Positions 10,432-22,600 of a stretch of DNA of 64,000 nucleotides are shown here, piece by piece. Each line of letters opens with the position of its first letter. The stretch's first letter is position 1. Source of the DNA: Phytoseiulus persimilis (taxonomy: Eukaryota; Arthropoda; Arachnida; Mesostigmata; Phytoseiidae). The DNA is taken from positions 32,054,001 to 32,118,000 of the forward strand of contig CM075101.1 in NCBI GenBank assembly GCA_037576195.1, written 5' to 3'. The notes below the pieces were generated by a model that made no database searches, was not told where the DNA came from, and saw only the letters and a list, made by a program, of their open reading frames with translations. Position numbers and translations under genes: made by a program.

Positions 10432-11342
10432 ATGGTTCTTTTGCACATCCTACGCAAACTTCGTCGAGAAGAACACGAGCTCCGGACTCTAGTTCTCGGG
10501 CTCGATAATGCCGGTCAGTGATAAAGGGTAGCGTCGAATAGCGATTCGGATACCGGGATCTGCTTAATAAGAGGTTGACAATTTGTCGGATTTATCATAC
10601 AGGCAAAACCACACTTTCAAAACGCTTACTTGGGGAGCCCTTGAACGAGATCGCCGCCACTTTAGGTTTCAATATAACTACGTTGGAACACAGGGACTAC
10701 AAGGTGAATCCCAATATCCCATACGATATTCCGCGATCAATTCAGCTAATACGAATAACTTCAAGATCCTGGAAAAATCCCTGTAGCCACCAACTGAGCG
10801 GTTTTCGAGTTCGATTTCTTGCCGTTCCAGATCAATTTGTGGGACGTCGGGGGACAAACTTCGCTAAGATCGTACTGGAGGAATTACTTTGAATCGACGG
10901 ACGCGATTGTTTGGGTGGTCGATTCGGCCGATCGAAGGAGGCTTGAAGATTGCGCGAAGGAGCTCCATGAGCTGCTCCAAGACGAGCGACTTCTGGGGGC
11001 GACATTGCTCGTGCTCGCTAACAAACAGGTATTTATTCTCGAGTATTATGGAAGCGCCCTCCGGCTGCAAGACCTCTGGTACAATAGGTTCGTGCGCCCG
11101 GGCGAAGTGAATTCTCGCACATAATACAATAATCAGTACGAAATCTCATCGGAAATTCTCCCCAGGATCTGGAAGGTGCCATCAGCCCAGACGAAATTCG
11201 AGACCACTTGCGACTCAGCACAATAACCTCTCATCACTGGCGTGTATTTCCTTGTTCGGCGTTCACTTCGGATGATTCATTGCTGAATGCCATCGATTGG
11301 ATGCTTGACGATGTAGCATCGCGACTTCTCACTCTGGACTGA
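10432..11342 (+). CDS. Arl2: ADP-ribosylation factor-like protein 2 (ARL2 GTPase), complete
   Basis: Small ARF-family GTPase; ARL2 orthologues act with tubulin cofactor D in tubulin folding and release cargo from PDE6D-type chaperones. Four exons: 10432-10513, 10603-10703, 10831-11028 and 11166-11342, with introns of 89, 127 and 137 bases, all GT..AG and phase-consistent; 185 residues, close to the usual 184. Motifs in order: [10 protein letters not shown] start, P-loop GLDNAGKTT (split by intron 1), TLGFNI switch I, WDVGGQ switch II, the ARL2-typical [17 protein letters not shown] (split by intron 3) and CSAF. Gly2 is replaced by Val, so it cannot be N-myristoylated, in line with the family. 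AATAAA at 11546-11551 is a plausible polyadenylation signal. ARL3 fits less well. Confidence 0.97.
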
Positions 11343-12292
11343 TCACATTCGACGCCGCTCTCTCTTTAGATCAGAGCCGATGTGATGGTGATATCCATCC
11401 GAGTTGTGGGAAAGGAGAGCTCCTGACAAAATGCGGTTGACAGCGTGCAAGGAAACCCTCTCGGCGACTTGAAGGCACCATGTACTTGGTCTCCACTCGA
11501 ATCGACCGATCCGATGTACTTCGGAATAAGATCTCTGGAGCGATGAATAAATTCTTTTTCGACAACGGGCTGGAACCACGCTAAGGACGGCTCCCAGAAT
11601 CGATGCTTGATCCTCTCGCTCGCGAATCCTTCGTGCTTGCCAATTCGATACAGAAAACTGGTCAAGAATCAAACAGATGAATCAATGAAGGTCATTGGTC
11701 GTGTTGGGGTATTCTCGACAGTGTTATCCGAAATATCTGAGCTGCCAGACTCATGACTCCCCCGACGGGAAGCACAGAATACAGAAGTAACTACTAGTTG
11801 CAATGAACTAACACTCGGGACTTGGATGGTTGCCGCGCTTGTGAGTGCGGGGCCATAGTCATGCCGTTTCCGCTTCCATGGAACCGTTCTCCGTCGCCAT
11901 GGAACGGTTTTCCATGCTCGAATCGCGCGTCTTTCTTTTGGTGCCAGAGCCCTCATACCATGTGCAGGATGTCAAGTTTCCGATGCGTGATGGTTAAGCA
12001 GCCGTATAGCCTCATAATCAAATTGGAGAGTGACGGAGACATGAGTCACGCAGCTTCCCAAGAACTGAACGAACGAAGGGAAATCGAATGGGAATCTGTC
12101 GACATTCAGTTCGTCCCACTTTGAGCGGAGCTCGAATGCGTCCATGAAGTCAAGAGACACTGACTGCTGTGACCAAATGATTTCACGGAGACGCCATTCG
12201 GTCGTCATCCTGGTAACTCTGACCCTCGAACCTCGGTTCGCGAAGAACGACAGCTGGAGTATGCATCCGACATGAGCGAGAATCAGCATCAG
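11343..12292. other. ARL2 3' flank and unassigned open frames
   Basis: Contains the putative ARL2 poly(A) signal. Open minus-strand frames at 11366-11665 and 11972-12289 read like protein in places but show no motif and no splice partners I can fix. Confidence 0.3.
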
Positions 12293-13351
12293 TCATCCAT
12301 TTTCGAATATCAAAAACTCGGATATCAATTTCCGACTCGAGTACTGATTTCCCTGGAAAGGAATCTTCGAGTAGGGGATTATTCGAGTCGGGAATTGATC
12401 GAGCCGGATTTCCGAGCTTTCGAGATCCGAAAATAGATGTCTAATCAGCATACATCGATTGAAAATGTCGGTCTCGAAGATGATTGAGGAAACTGTCGTG
12501 TTAATGAAGCTTGACAGGATCTTCGGGTAGAGCAGGGCGAACGTGGATGCAAACATCGCGTTGATCAAATCCATATACGCTCTTTGCTTGCACTTCACTC
12601 CGATCAAGTGATCTGACCGAGTCCCTTGCTTTGAAAGTTGAAAAGCGAGTCGTTCAGTCTTGGAAATTTATGCGGATATAATTTACGGTAGATTATGGGA
12701 AACACACTCTGTGTCTACCGAACATATCTACAGCAGACAGTGTTCAGCGGAGCGTTGAGTTCATCGGTGTGAGCTTTGTGGCCGACGGTGAAAGTTACGA
12801 GAAAGTTGGGGAGCCCGACAGCCGGAACGAGGACGTCTACAGACCGAATGCAATCAGGACTGAGGAGGCTGCATCACCCGAAGTGAATGAACGCTGTCCA
12901 GTAACACAGTTATAACATTCGCGGGATCCATGCAGTTCAGAGCTCCCTCGCTCTCTTTATCGCTCGTCTGTACTGGGTCAGCACTTGGTCGAACCGAGAG
13001 GAAAAATTCCTCCCGCATTACTTGAAACGCAGACCGTACACTTCGGTCAGCATCTCGAAGAAAACTCTCATGATGGCGTTTAAACCACCGCCCGTTGTGG
13101 AATGTTCACGAGCGGTGCAATGTGGACTAGATGAAGCATACGGCCAGATTGAACTTGATCTTGAAGATAACAAAGACCCAGAGATCAACGGCTGCACCGG
13201 ACAACTCCCGCGTAGGAAACCGATCGACTATGAGGTATTCAGATTTTGGCCTTGGTCTTGTGGATGTGAACAGCAACGGCAAGAACACCCCATCCAGAAA
13301 AACAGGATTTCCTCGGGAAACATGCTGCGCTGCGATATTCGTCTCGTACAA
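12293..13351 (-). CDS. Possible ionotropic-receptor-like exons, fragmentary
   Basis: Weak call. On the minus strand, a segment ending near 13156 reads LSGAAVDLWVFVIFKIKF before a GTATGC donor. This resembles the start of the S1 ligand-binding lobe of arthropod ionotropic receptors (Gly, then Asp-Leu-Trp, then a helix). About 600 bases downstream, 12293-12607 encodes a hydrophobic run, FASTFALLYPKILSSF, that looks like the third membrane segment. I could not place M1, the pore or M4, nor join the pieces in one frame, so this may be a divergent gene, a pseudogene or chance. Confidence 0.25.
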
Positions 13352-13918
13352 TAGGTCTCTCTTGCATCATGGCAATGAAACTGTGGCAGGAGTCTTCTGA
13401 GCGTAACGTTCTCTCGTTGAGGATGAGATGAGAAATGATACACTCTCCGACGCTCTCGGAGGCGAAAAATGGGAATCTTGGACATATTTTTGTTCGAATT
13501 GCGGTTTCAATGTAATGCCGGTAGCGTTTGATTGCGCTTCTAAACAAGGTTTGTGTTCAGGAGCGTCGCCGCGGAAAGCGGTAGGCTTCATTCTTTTGAT
13601 GAAGGAGTTATGGGCGGGCGCATGGACATTTCCTTCACTTGAATGTACACGAGGCTAGGATCGTTCTTTCATTTATTCACTGCCACGCATCGTCAATAAG
13701 TCATGTGAAGCATTTTCTTCCCTTTTCTATTAACCACTATGAGTCATATCCGCAACATCTGAGGCTGCTCTCTAACGCTGTTACTCGTTTTCCTCTCGAG
13801 TGTGCAGCTTGGAGGAAGGAAGAGGTCAATCGACACCGAGAAGGGATCGCCTGAACTGTCCTCCGGACTACTTCCGAGTGATTCATATCGGGCCTCAGCC
13901 TCGAGCCACTGAATAAGT

Positions 13919-16139
13919 CTAATTTGCGTCACTGTCGCTCGATTTCCTGGATTCTGGAGCAGCCTCTGCATGTTCATCGTCGAATTTCTGTTTCTCTCGA
14001 GGACAAGATCGGGAGACGAACCTGGACAAGAGTTGCAGCGATTGAGAGAGACTCTCGCTTCTGTCGACAGTTGGGCTATCTTCCAAGTCGATTGTTTGTT
14101 AAAAAATGGCTCTACCAGTTATAAGCGTCTCGGAGTCTCTCCGTGTGCTCTTTCTCCTGCGGTGATACATTTTCATCGTTGAGCTCGTAGCTTTCTCGTC
14201 GGAATGACCGGATGTAGTCGTCGTGCAAGCGATCAACCGTTGTCAAATACGCAGACAAATCAGAGCTCGACGTGCTGACTGGTCCGACTGATGGATTCTC
14301 GGCCCCTTCGAACCAACAGTACCGCACTGGTCCACTGACCCCGTGCTGAGGATATGTTCAGAGTTCAATTAGGCTGCGAGTTTTCGAGTTCTTACTATGT
14401 ACATCTCTCTTCTTCCTGTGTACTATGTACATCAAATGGACAGCACTCCCAGTCGAACCTGGAGGTTCCATTGCTGCCGAGACACATCGTCCAGAAAGTG
14501 GTGTCTGCCGAAATCGCCGGGCAGGGAGTCGTCGTCCTCGATTTGGCGTTGGAACCTAGCACTGCTCAGAGCACCAGGAGACTCGCCCGGTTCTCCAGCA
14601 GATAAGTTCGAGGGCGTGGATATTGCTCCCAAGCAAGGATCACCTGTTCCGTTCATGTCACCCAAGCAGCCTCGGAATTCTTGACGAACGCGCTGACAAT
14701 CTGTAAGAATCCGTGTGCTGGATCTGTAGCTTATGGCCGTTATGTAGCCGGCTCAAGAACTTGCTTACCACAACACGAGCCAGCTCTGCGGAACGTCGTT
14801 TCCGTGAAGTGATCATGCTCTCGTTCACGCCGAGGCGAAGCATCTGTGTGTTGTTGGAGCAAATCTCGAACTCCCTGATCGACAGTGACGCTCGGGAAAA
14901 CTTGTGGAAATCTGACTGAGCGTCTGCCGGCTCGACTGTTCGGAGGGGACGCCATCTCAGTGCTTTGTTGTTTCAAAGTAAAAGATTGTCAGCAGTCATG
15001 AGGAACTCACTTCTTTCGATAATTCTTTCCAGAAAGCGTTGGGGATATTTTCGAATTTATTTTCGTTTCTCAGTTCTTGCTTCCTAATGGGCGTCTGCAT
15101 CACACAGCTTTTTAGAAATTTGTTGTATGCGGTCTATAGCGAGTGTGTTCACACGGCTTGTTTTTCAAACGCCTCCCGCAGAGCACAGAAAATCAGAATT
15201 CTGGAGACCGTGTGCCCGATAGCGCTGGAGTCGACACGTTTCGGCATATCGCTGCTCGCCGCGGCCCTCGAGACAGCTATGTTTTCCAGTGCACGATTTC
15301 CAGTTCAGACGTAATGTTCCCAGGGACATCCGAACGCGCCTTCAGCCGGACTCGAGTCGACGAACACAAGAGGATCACGGGGCAATGATGCGAATATCCT
15401 GGAAAACCGACTTCGATCGTCGCAATGCGAACAGGGGAGCTGGAGGGGCGCGAAGCCGAGGGGCGTGAGGTCGTGGTTTGGTAAAACACTCAATTTCAGT
15501 TGAGGACGGAGGACGAAGCTGAGGGGGTGCAGAATCGTAGTTACAGTACGATGCATCGGAGAGGCTCCATGATGATGTAGATGACATGGGATGGATGATA
15601 AATGAGTCATGATCATCATAGGTCAGGGAACGCTGAGCGTATAGCGCTTTTGAGAATTGAGAGAGACGAAACGGAAGAAAACAGACTCTGAGGCTCTCAT
15701 GAGGCTCTGGATACTGTGATAAAATCGAGTGAGCATGTCATTGTTTTCGACACCCAGAAGTTCTTCAGATTCCCAACAAGTTTTCGTGCGAGCTCGGGAG
15801 AGTTCGTTCTCCGCTTTGGTTGAATAATATGCTCAAAAATTCCACTTTGCTCCCGAGTTTTCTCTCGAACCCCGTCGCGGCTCGAAACGGCCTCCCTCGA
15901 ATAGTCGTCATCATGAGGCTCGTGCTCTGTGTCCAGTAAGCCATTGACTGCCCCCTTGTTTGCAACCGTTGAGGAACCTTTCGGAGCTCCTTCGCGGATC
16001 ACTAGCCGCGCCATAGAGTTCGCTTCGCATTCAACCCTCGCGCCCTGACTCGAACCCATGTAGCGCGAGCGCGTGATCGCTCGAGGGCCTGCGTTGTGAC
16101 CTGGTTGACACTTTCCGATCTTGATTCGCACTGACTCAT
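13919..16139 (-). CDS. Uncharacterised nine-exon protein, 553 residues
   Basis: Exons from 5': 16101-16139, 15754-16044, 15379-15713, 15155-15266, 15011-15133, 14769-14955, 14459-14700, 14116-14345 and 13919-14021. All eight junctions keep phase, and the 1662-base total is one open frame from MSQCESRSES to SSDSDAN-stop. No known domain is recognised. Visible features: a Ser/Pro-rich, probably disordered stretch (about residues 130-220), a Lys/Glu-rich helical part (about 255-300), and a Cys cluster CCDC across the exon 6-7 junction (about 360). No signal peptide or membrane segment is seen, so it is probably intracellular. The second intron is only 40 bases. AATAAA on the minus strand at 13677-13672 lies about 240 bases past the stop. 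Frame continuity makes the gene likely; small boundary errors, especially before exons 4 and 6, are possible. Confidence 0.66.
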
Positions 16140-16572
16140 GTAGGATTTCCGCGGCGGGAGGGAATGTTAGCCGGGAAGCTCGCGTACCTCAACATAAGAG
16201 ACTTCCTCCGTTCCCGACAGTATCAACAATGTGTAAATTGAGGTTTTTCGAGAGTTCTGTTTTCAAGGCATGTATCAGTTCAGTTGATCACTTCCTCTCA
16301 GGAGCAACTCAGTTCAAACGTCCGACACTATATGATGGAAGTAATTCAAGCAAGAATTCACGTCATGCAGGATGAGATCGACCAGAAGCCATCATATCTG
16401 GGGATGGTGTTTTCTAAAGGCAAGAATCGCCTAAGATTGCGTTTGAATCGCAGCCATAATGGCGTGAGCTCGTGGGAAGAGGGGGAATGGCGAGAAGCTC
16501 GCGGACAAACCAGGATTCGATGGGGAAATCGATAAACAGGAGATTCATCGTATCACTTCTCAGCAGTCAGGT

Positions 16573-17202
16573 TTTGATATAATCGAGGTTGATATATTCG
16601 TGGTTGACAAAATCTACGTTTCGAGACCCAGCATGTTCAAGACATAATAGGATTCTTGGCGCCGTTTTCTGGATCGAAAGTGCGTCGGATCGCTCCAAAA
16701 ATATTATGAGGCACATATCTAGCAGGTGTTCAGGTTATTTGAAAATGATTTTGTCTTGTTCACAATTCTTTTGGGAGGGCTTCGAACGAGAGCTCTTAGA
16801 TGGCTTCGAGGAACTCTCAGGAATGTGACGGCATGTCGAAATTGAATCGACAAGATTCCGAGGAGCAACCAAGTGCTGTATCAAGTCATTCCGCGAGTTC
16901 GATCGTTCCTCGAATAAAATTTTGCAAACAGTGCCGTTCCGTGCATCCTCAGCGCAGCCGGCTTGAACTCTCGTCAAGACTATTTCGAAGCATTATGGGA
17001 GCTGACTTCTTCAGGAACCGCGACTCCAGCGGGCTATATCTCCTTGAGGTTGAGCTTCAGGCTGATACGATCGAGGTTGTTACAGCCTAATATTGATCAA
17101 ATCGACGATACAACGGAGGTTGATATAATCGAAAATCGATGTAATGGAGGTTGATATAATCGAAAATCGATGTAATGGAGGTTGATATAATCGAGGTTCT
17201 AC
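16573..17202 (+). repeat. 31-bp tandem repeat and related degenerate flanking repeats
   Basis: Units starting at 17115, 17146 and 17177 share GGAGGTTGATATAATCG with a 31-base period, the last running into TCGAGGTTCTACTGTA. Degenerate copies lie at 17040-17110 and at 16573-16608, in the same orientation. The AACCTCGATTATA-type motif resembles sub-terminal repeats of pogo/Tigger-like DNA transposons. The 430 bases between hold no recognisable transposase. Confidence 0.7.
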
Positions 17203-17780
17203 TGTATATCTCCACCATTCGAGCGATTTTCACCTTGGGGAGAACGAGTGTGCCTCAAACTGTCCCGATTCCCTTTTCTAACCGAATTCGCCACAGAGCT
17301 GGTTCTTGAAAGGAAACCGACTTCTGGCCGAAGAATTTTCAATCCAATGAAGCGCTGATCCTTAATCAGCGCTCAAAGTTCAAACCTCCGACGCCTTACG
17401 AACAAAGACCTCGAGATTAGATTCCAATGCCTGCGAGCTGAAGATCGGCGCAGGTCTAAACTTTCGTTAAAATCCTGGACTGCCAAGCCATGATGACTGC
17501 GAGCCTGGGCAACGGTTTGTTTTAAGGAATGATGAGCAGACCCGAGGAGCAGACGGCGTGAATGACTGAAATAGCGGAACTAATCATCCCACGAGTACAA
17601 GTGTTTCGATCTGATGCCACCGACGTCGACGAGCTTGCCGGCAAACTTCACCCAAGAGTCGGACGACGCCTCAACGAGCTCTAACAAAAATTCAGTTTCT
17701 TTCATTCTCATAGTGACAGACTCGGGCTCTATCGAAGGTGATGCTGCAACGAGCTTGGAAGGCCCCTTGTGGGAAGTCCG
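17203..17780. other. No gene seen
   Basis: Short interrupted frames only; no splice-consistent coding or repeat recognised. Confidence 0.4.
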
Positions 17781-18068
17781 TCAGCCCGAAGCAGGGCTGA
17801 TCGAACCGCGGCTCATGGGCTGCGACCGTCGGGCTGGCACAAGGCTGCGCAGCATAACATTGAATTCGTCGTGATTCAAGAATCTCCATCGTTCCGATTG
17901 GTAGAGGAAATTGATGCAGATAGAAACCCTCCACCCTCGTTCAGCATTTTCCCTGGTTTTTACCCATTGATACCTCTTTTCCACAAGAACATCCCTGAAA
18001 AGAAACGGAGATCGAATTCCGACTGCGCTCATATTCAAAACATCCCAATCAATAAGTCCATATGCCAT
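17781..18068 (-). CDS. Small ORF, 95 residues, unknown
   Basis: Uninterrupted frame from an ATG (MAYGLIDWDVL) to a stop, with protein-like composition (several Trp and Phe, charged C-terminal half) but no motif. It may be an exon rather than a whole gene. It lies 3' of another tentative minus-strand model. Confidence 0.25.
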   Translation of the reverse strand: MAYGLIDWDVLNMSAVGIRSPFLFRDVLVEKRYQWVKTRENAERGWRVSICINFLYQSERWRFLNHDEFNVMLRSLVPARRSQPMSRGSISPASG

Positions 18069-18326
18069 AATATAGCGATGATAGTCTTACTGAGATAGTT
18101 CTTTCCGAGTATTTCTCACACGCCTAGATTCACTGTAGGACCGCATATTCGTGTTTCGACCCGCATCACAACGCCTACTGACCTATCACTGAACTCTGCG
18201 GCATGCCAGGAGTTTTCGCTGAACAACCCTTTTCCTGACTGAAGCGGCCTCGTGATGGGGCATATCCGACAATCATAGCTGATGAGTCCGAGAGGGAAAA
18301 GACTCATATTCAGACGATAGCTCAGT

Positions 18327-18991
18327 TCAATCCGTGAAATACGCGCGGATGAACTGACGAAAAACTCCCAGAGAAAATGTCTTGAATTGGCATTCCTTTA
18401 TGATTTGTCCACGTCGGGCATGAACCGGGGTCTTGATGGGGCGATAATACAAATACATCTCCGTTACCGAGAGCTCATGTCCAGGATCACCGGACAAAAG
18501 GAACAGTCTCCTCACGCTCCTTCCTAGAATAGCAGCGCTCTACTCCGATCCTGTTCGGTGGTTCACGAATTTCTTGACTTGGAGCTGCTTTCCTGCTTAC
18601 CGAGGTGATAGCGAACGATGACTTTGGTATCTTATCGGGATAAAGGGAACGACACTCACCACGCGTCCTCGAGCAAGACGCCGAGGTTGTCGCTTTTTCC
18701 TTACTCCGAGCTGCTGGCCCACAAAGCAGACCAGGCTACTTGAGCCTACTGTGGTCTGTCAAGGTGTTGCTCGGAGCGAAGCGTTGCAAGTTCAAGGAAA
18801 GAAAAATTCTCTCCGGACGTCTTCCAGGCGGCTGAAGCCATAATCTCATTCTCGAGGGCTTCCCTCGCACCTCTGATCGACTCCAGGCGTGATCGAGTCC
18901 AGGGAATTGGATGTTTCACTGAACCGGTTATGGATACCCGTTGATAGTTTGGGTGTCCGAAGTCGCTAAAAAGTAGTCTGAGCGTTTCCAT
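18327..18991 (-). CDS. Tentative three-exon protein, 160 residues, unknown
   Basis: Exons 18750-18991, 18660-18703 and 18327-18523 join in phase (2, then 1) into one frame starting METLRLLFSDF and ending RAYFTD-stop. The second donor is a canonical GTGAGT and the last acceptor follows CTGCTATTCTAG. The first intron is only 46 bases. There is no signal peptide, membrane helix or known domain; the C-terminal third is rich in aromatic and basic residues. The first codon follows CCCC, a fair initiation context. The middle exon is the weakest part. Confidence 0.4.
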
Positions 18992-19442
18992 GGGGAGGAG
19001 AGAGTCGCCTCGGATAATTGATCATCCTTCTCTTTGAAATGTTTTCAACATTCACACGTCCGAAAAAAACATCTTCGGTTCGCTCTCAAGCGCGATGAGA
19101 ACTACCTGACAAATGTACCTCAAGCGGTCTTCGTAGGAGGAGCTTGTCTGTTAGATGATGCCGTCGTGGAAATACGAACAACTCACACGACGAGGTCCTC
19201 ATGCGAATGGTCACCACCAAGCACGCGATTTTGCTCTGCTGAACACTGCTCAGACAGCGGCGTTCGAGAGTATTTTCACAACGACATTTTCTCTGAGTTT
19301 CGAGAGAACAAACCATTACGAAGTTTTACTCCGCCTAATGATCGAATCTCGTACACGGATTCTGAGAGAGACGGAGTCGAGCTGAACTCACCAGTCGGTA
19401 ACTTGAAAGTTATTCGACATGGAGGAAATTCATCCTTGAATA

Positions 19443-19881
19443 CTAATCCTCACACTCGCGTATCTTTATCGAAACTCTATGACGACACACATGCTCTAGC
19501 GGATTGATATCGGCGCCCCTACACGACAAATCGATGATTCTTATATTTCGAAGCAAGAGAATCGAGCAGAGTCTTCCGAGTGGGTTCCGAAACGTCGTTG
19601 TGTCGTTGGAGTCAGTCGAGTGCAACGCCCATGAGAGCACTGAACAGCGTGTGCTCTAAAAACAACACACACAATATTCAGCTCCTGAATCGTGATTTCC
19701 TTGAAAGCTTCACGAATGCCTCTCCCTCCATATCGAAAGGAGACCCAGGTCTCTCTCGTCTGCGGTTCCAAGAATCATGAGCTTTTCGATCGATCCCTCG
19801 GATTGCATCTCCCTTATTCAACCTTCTCCCCGGACTTCCGATAAGACCCGATGAATTTGGGAAGTTCATTTTCTCCAGCAT
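19443..19881 (-). CDS. Tentative two-exon protein, 126 residues, unknown
   Basis: Exon 19714-19881 starts MLEKMNFPNSSG after an in-frame stop and ends at GTGAAG in phase 0. Exon 19443-19655 follows a TGTTGTTTTTAG acceptor and ends ...RECED-stop. The 58-base intron and phase agreement support the join. The first half is Gly/Arg-rich; the second has a hydrophobic LCSILLLRNIRIIDL stretch. An overlapping 157-codon plus-strand frame (19034-19507) is the main competitor. Confidence 0.35.
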
Positions 19882-22600
19882 CCTGCTCCGAACCGATCCC
19901 GGATGGAAATCTCAGTCGACTGATAGATCGTCCGTCACTATTCTTGGCGACGCAAGAGAATCGTAAACCAGGGATTGTCCGCGCTCTTTCTGATAATCAA
20001 TGATTTTGTCTTTCCTCGATTCCGACCCGTTCCCGATAGCCTCAACGAGCAAAGCCCGAAGCTGCCATCCAGGAACAGGAGGGTGATTCGATCATTTCGT
20101 GTGCTCCAACGATACGTCAAATCACAAGTCTCCTCGTATGTCCAGCTCAGTAGCATCAAAAGTTCTCGTGCATCCAGAGAGTTTTCGGAGGAGGAGTGGA
20201 GTTGCTGTAAAGTGAGCCTAAACACAGATACCGAAATCGGATTATAAATCAACGACTTCCGAATCCTTCGCTGTCACACAGTTTGGCGACCTCTGCGCTA
20301 GACACCTGACTTGGGAGTGCGACATTCGCAGCTGCTGTCCTCCCGCCTTCATGGTCTCGGAGACCAGAAAGATGAGAATGTCTGCAGAGACCGGGGATTC
20401 TCTCGGGTCGAAGGTCCGGAGAACTGTCCCGCTCCGCTAGAGAGCAGTCAATCGCGTGTTCCCGAGCCTGAGCTCTGTAGCAACCGTCGGCAGCAATGGC
20501 ATCATTTCTGAAATCAGCACCGTCGATTTCCAGAACTTGGAAGATCAGTGAATTGGAAGGCTCGACTGCAAAACCTGTACTTTACAGACTCATTTGCCTC
20601 CTGCGGATCCATCGGGAGAATAGCCTTTAATTTATCCGTGTTTGACTTCCGTACTATTTGCAACGAACGTATCCTCTCGTAATCCGGAGCTAGGCGGTGA
20701 CAGAATGCAGGCAGGAAGCGTTGTCAACTCGGCGTCCCGAACAGGAGATTCGAGCACGAGCAATCGAAGCCGACCATCCTACTTCCTCGCTGAGGGTCCT
20801 GCTTCGAAGATGATAAGCACTGCATACTAATGACTGTGCTTAAAGGCTAGATTATATGATGGACCACCTCGCTGTAATCCCAGATGCTGATTAAGTACAG
20901 CACGGACAGCAGAGAGACGGTGTCCAGACAGACTTGTGACAGTTCGTCTGTATTCGAGGAGCATCAAGCACCCCACCTCTCCCCGGTGGAGATAAGCGTA
21001 GCAAACACGCAACTCAGTCCAGGCCTCTGTTGATATCATTGTGCTGTCACTACTGCTGTGTCAACGACGAGTCGTTGTTGTTTTTGAGCCGTTGCTCAGA
21101 CGGTGCTTCTGCTCCCGCCACCGATGGTCCCGAGAGCACACCAAGACTGACTGTCTGACTCTAATGCTCCTGCAGTGGCTAATTAGCTTGGTGCGATCCG
21201 ACTAGTCTTATAGGGATCGGGGTAGAAGATCTCGTGTGACCGAAGTGCGCAAACCGAAGAGGAACTCAGACCGAGAGCTCTTCCTTAATGATGGCGTAAA
21301 TCTTAGCCGGAGCCGTTCCTGACAGCGAACCGCAGGCTGCGCGCGAATCATGCCAGCTTGAGCGCCCGCCGACAAGCACGCCACTCGGCACGTCGACCCG
21401 AGCAAAACGTAACAGCTATTTCTCTTGCCGGCCCCAGACCCCTCTTCGTCGCAGTATTTCGGCAAACATGCGGAGACAATCAGCATGGAACCGAGGAGGA
21501 GAATCGCTAGCCACGGCGGCAGTGTCGAGACGCGCGTGCAGTACGCGAGCTTGCGTGCGGGCGCCCTGTCGGGCTGTCTTGATGTCTATCTGCGTGCCCG
21601 TGTCCCTACCTGCTCGTCGGCGGCACTTCCTCGTCTGACCACAGCTGTCCGCTCGCCCGGCGTTTGATACATCGTCGTCACGCGCTCAGCCTGTCTGTCT
21701 GATCTACACCAGCTTCGACATCTGCTCGCGTTCGAGGCGGGACTCGCAACCTTCTACAACTTGCAACTTATTGGGCTCGTAGCTAAGGTTGTGCAGAGTT
21801 GCTGGGTACTGCGCCCTGGAAACGACACGCAAGCTGGCTCCTAAGAATTTCGTGATCGAAATCGGTCGGCGTAAAGAGTGTCCGCATGGCTCAGCGAGGT
21901 GACGATATCGAGCGAATGCCGGACAACGACAATGGTCCGTTAACAAACAATGAACTCATTCCGCGCTCAGCTGTTTCGAGTTCGGCCTCTCTGTTTGATT
22001 GTCTCGAACCTGATTCGCTCGATCGACTTTAGGGAACGCACATTTAGCACGCTCGTTCCGGTTTATAGGCGCCGATCCAGCGCGGATCAAACCATGTGCT
22101 CGATTACGGGCGTTTTAGAGGCATGGCGAGAGTTCTCGTGTTCCGAATGGTTCGACTTTCAATGGTGGGTGCTTGAAACTCTCGACTGAGCAGCGGACGC
22201 GAGCGTGAGGTTCCCGTTCGACGGACTCTCTCGGATCAGGAGCTGGTGGAGCGCGAACTCCTGAAGCCCAAGCTCTCGGCTATGAGCCACGTGCATCAGT
22301 CGCCCACTAGCTGATGAATAGACCAAATAACCAAAGAAACTGTTGACTTCGCAACCGCCGTCTTTGCTCACGTCAGAGGAAGTCAGCCGGCTTCACTTCG
22401 TCATCCTTCGGTTCGTTGGATAGTTGCTTGGCTCGCTTCGGCGGAGGTAGCAGTATATACACTCAGTTGTGTTCGAGCCGATGCAGCAGAGGGAAAGAGA
22501 AGAACCCGTAAGAGAAGACCGAACGGAATAGACGAACACGAAGGACCAAGCAGAGAACCGAGCACATCGGCTCTTGTGGCTTCTTGAAGCAATGTGTGCT
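19882..22600. other. Mostly unassigned; isolated open frames on the minus strand
   Basis: Minus-strand frames at 19938-20252 and 20827-21039 look partly protein-like without motifs. 21.1-22.5 kb is compositionally plain and shows no coding pattern I trust. Confidence 0.3.

Noticed and set aside
19034..19507. 157-codon plus-strand frame
   Set aside because: A frame of this length is expected by chance a few times in 64 kb; a phase-consistent minus-strand model overlaps its 3' end.
19879..19965. Ig-domain-like peptide (FSCVAKNSDG) on the minus strand
   Set aside because: Only the second Cys region is present; no first Cys or core Trp found upstream, and it sits in the leader of another model.
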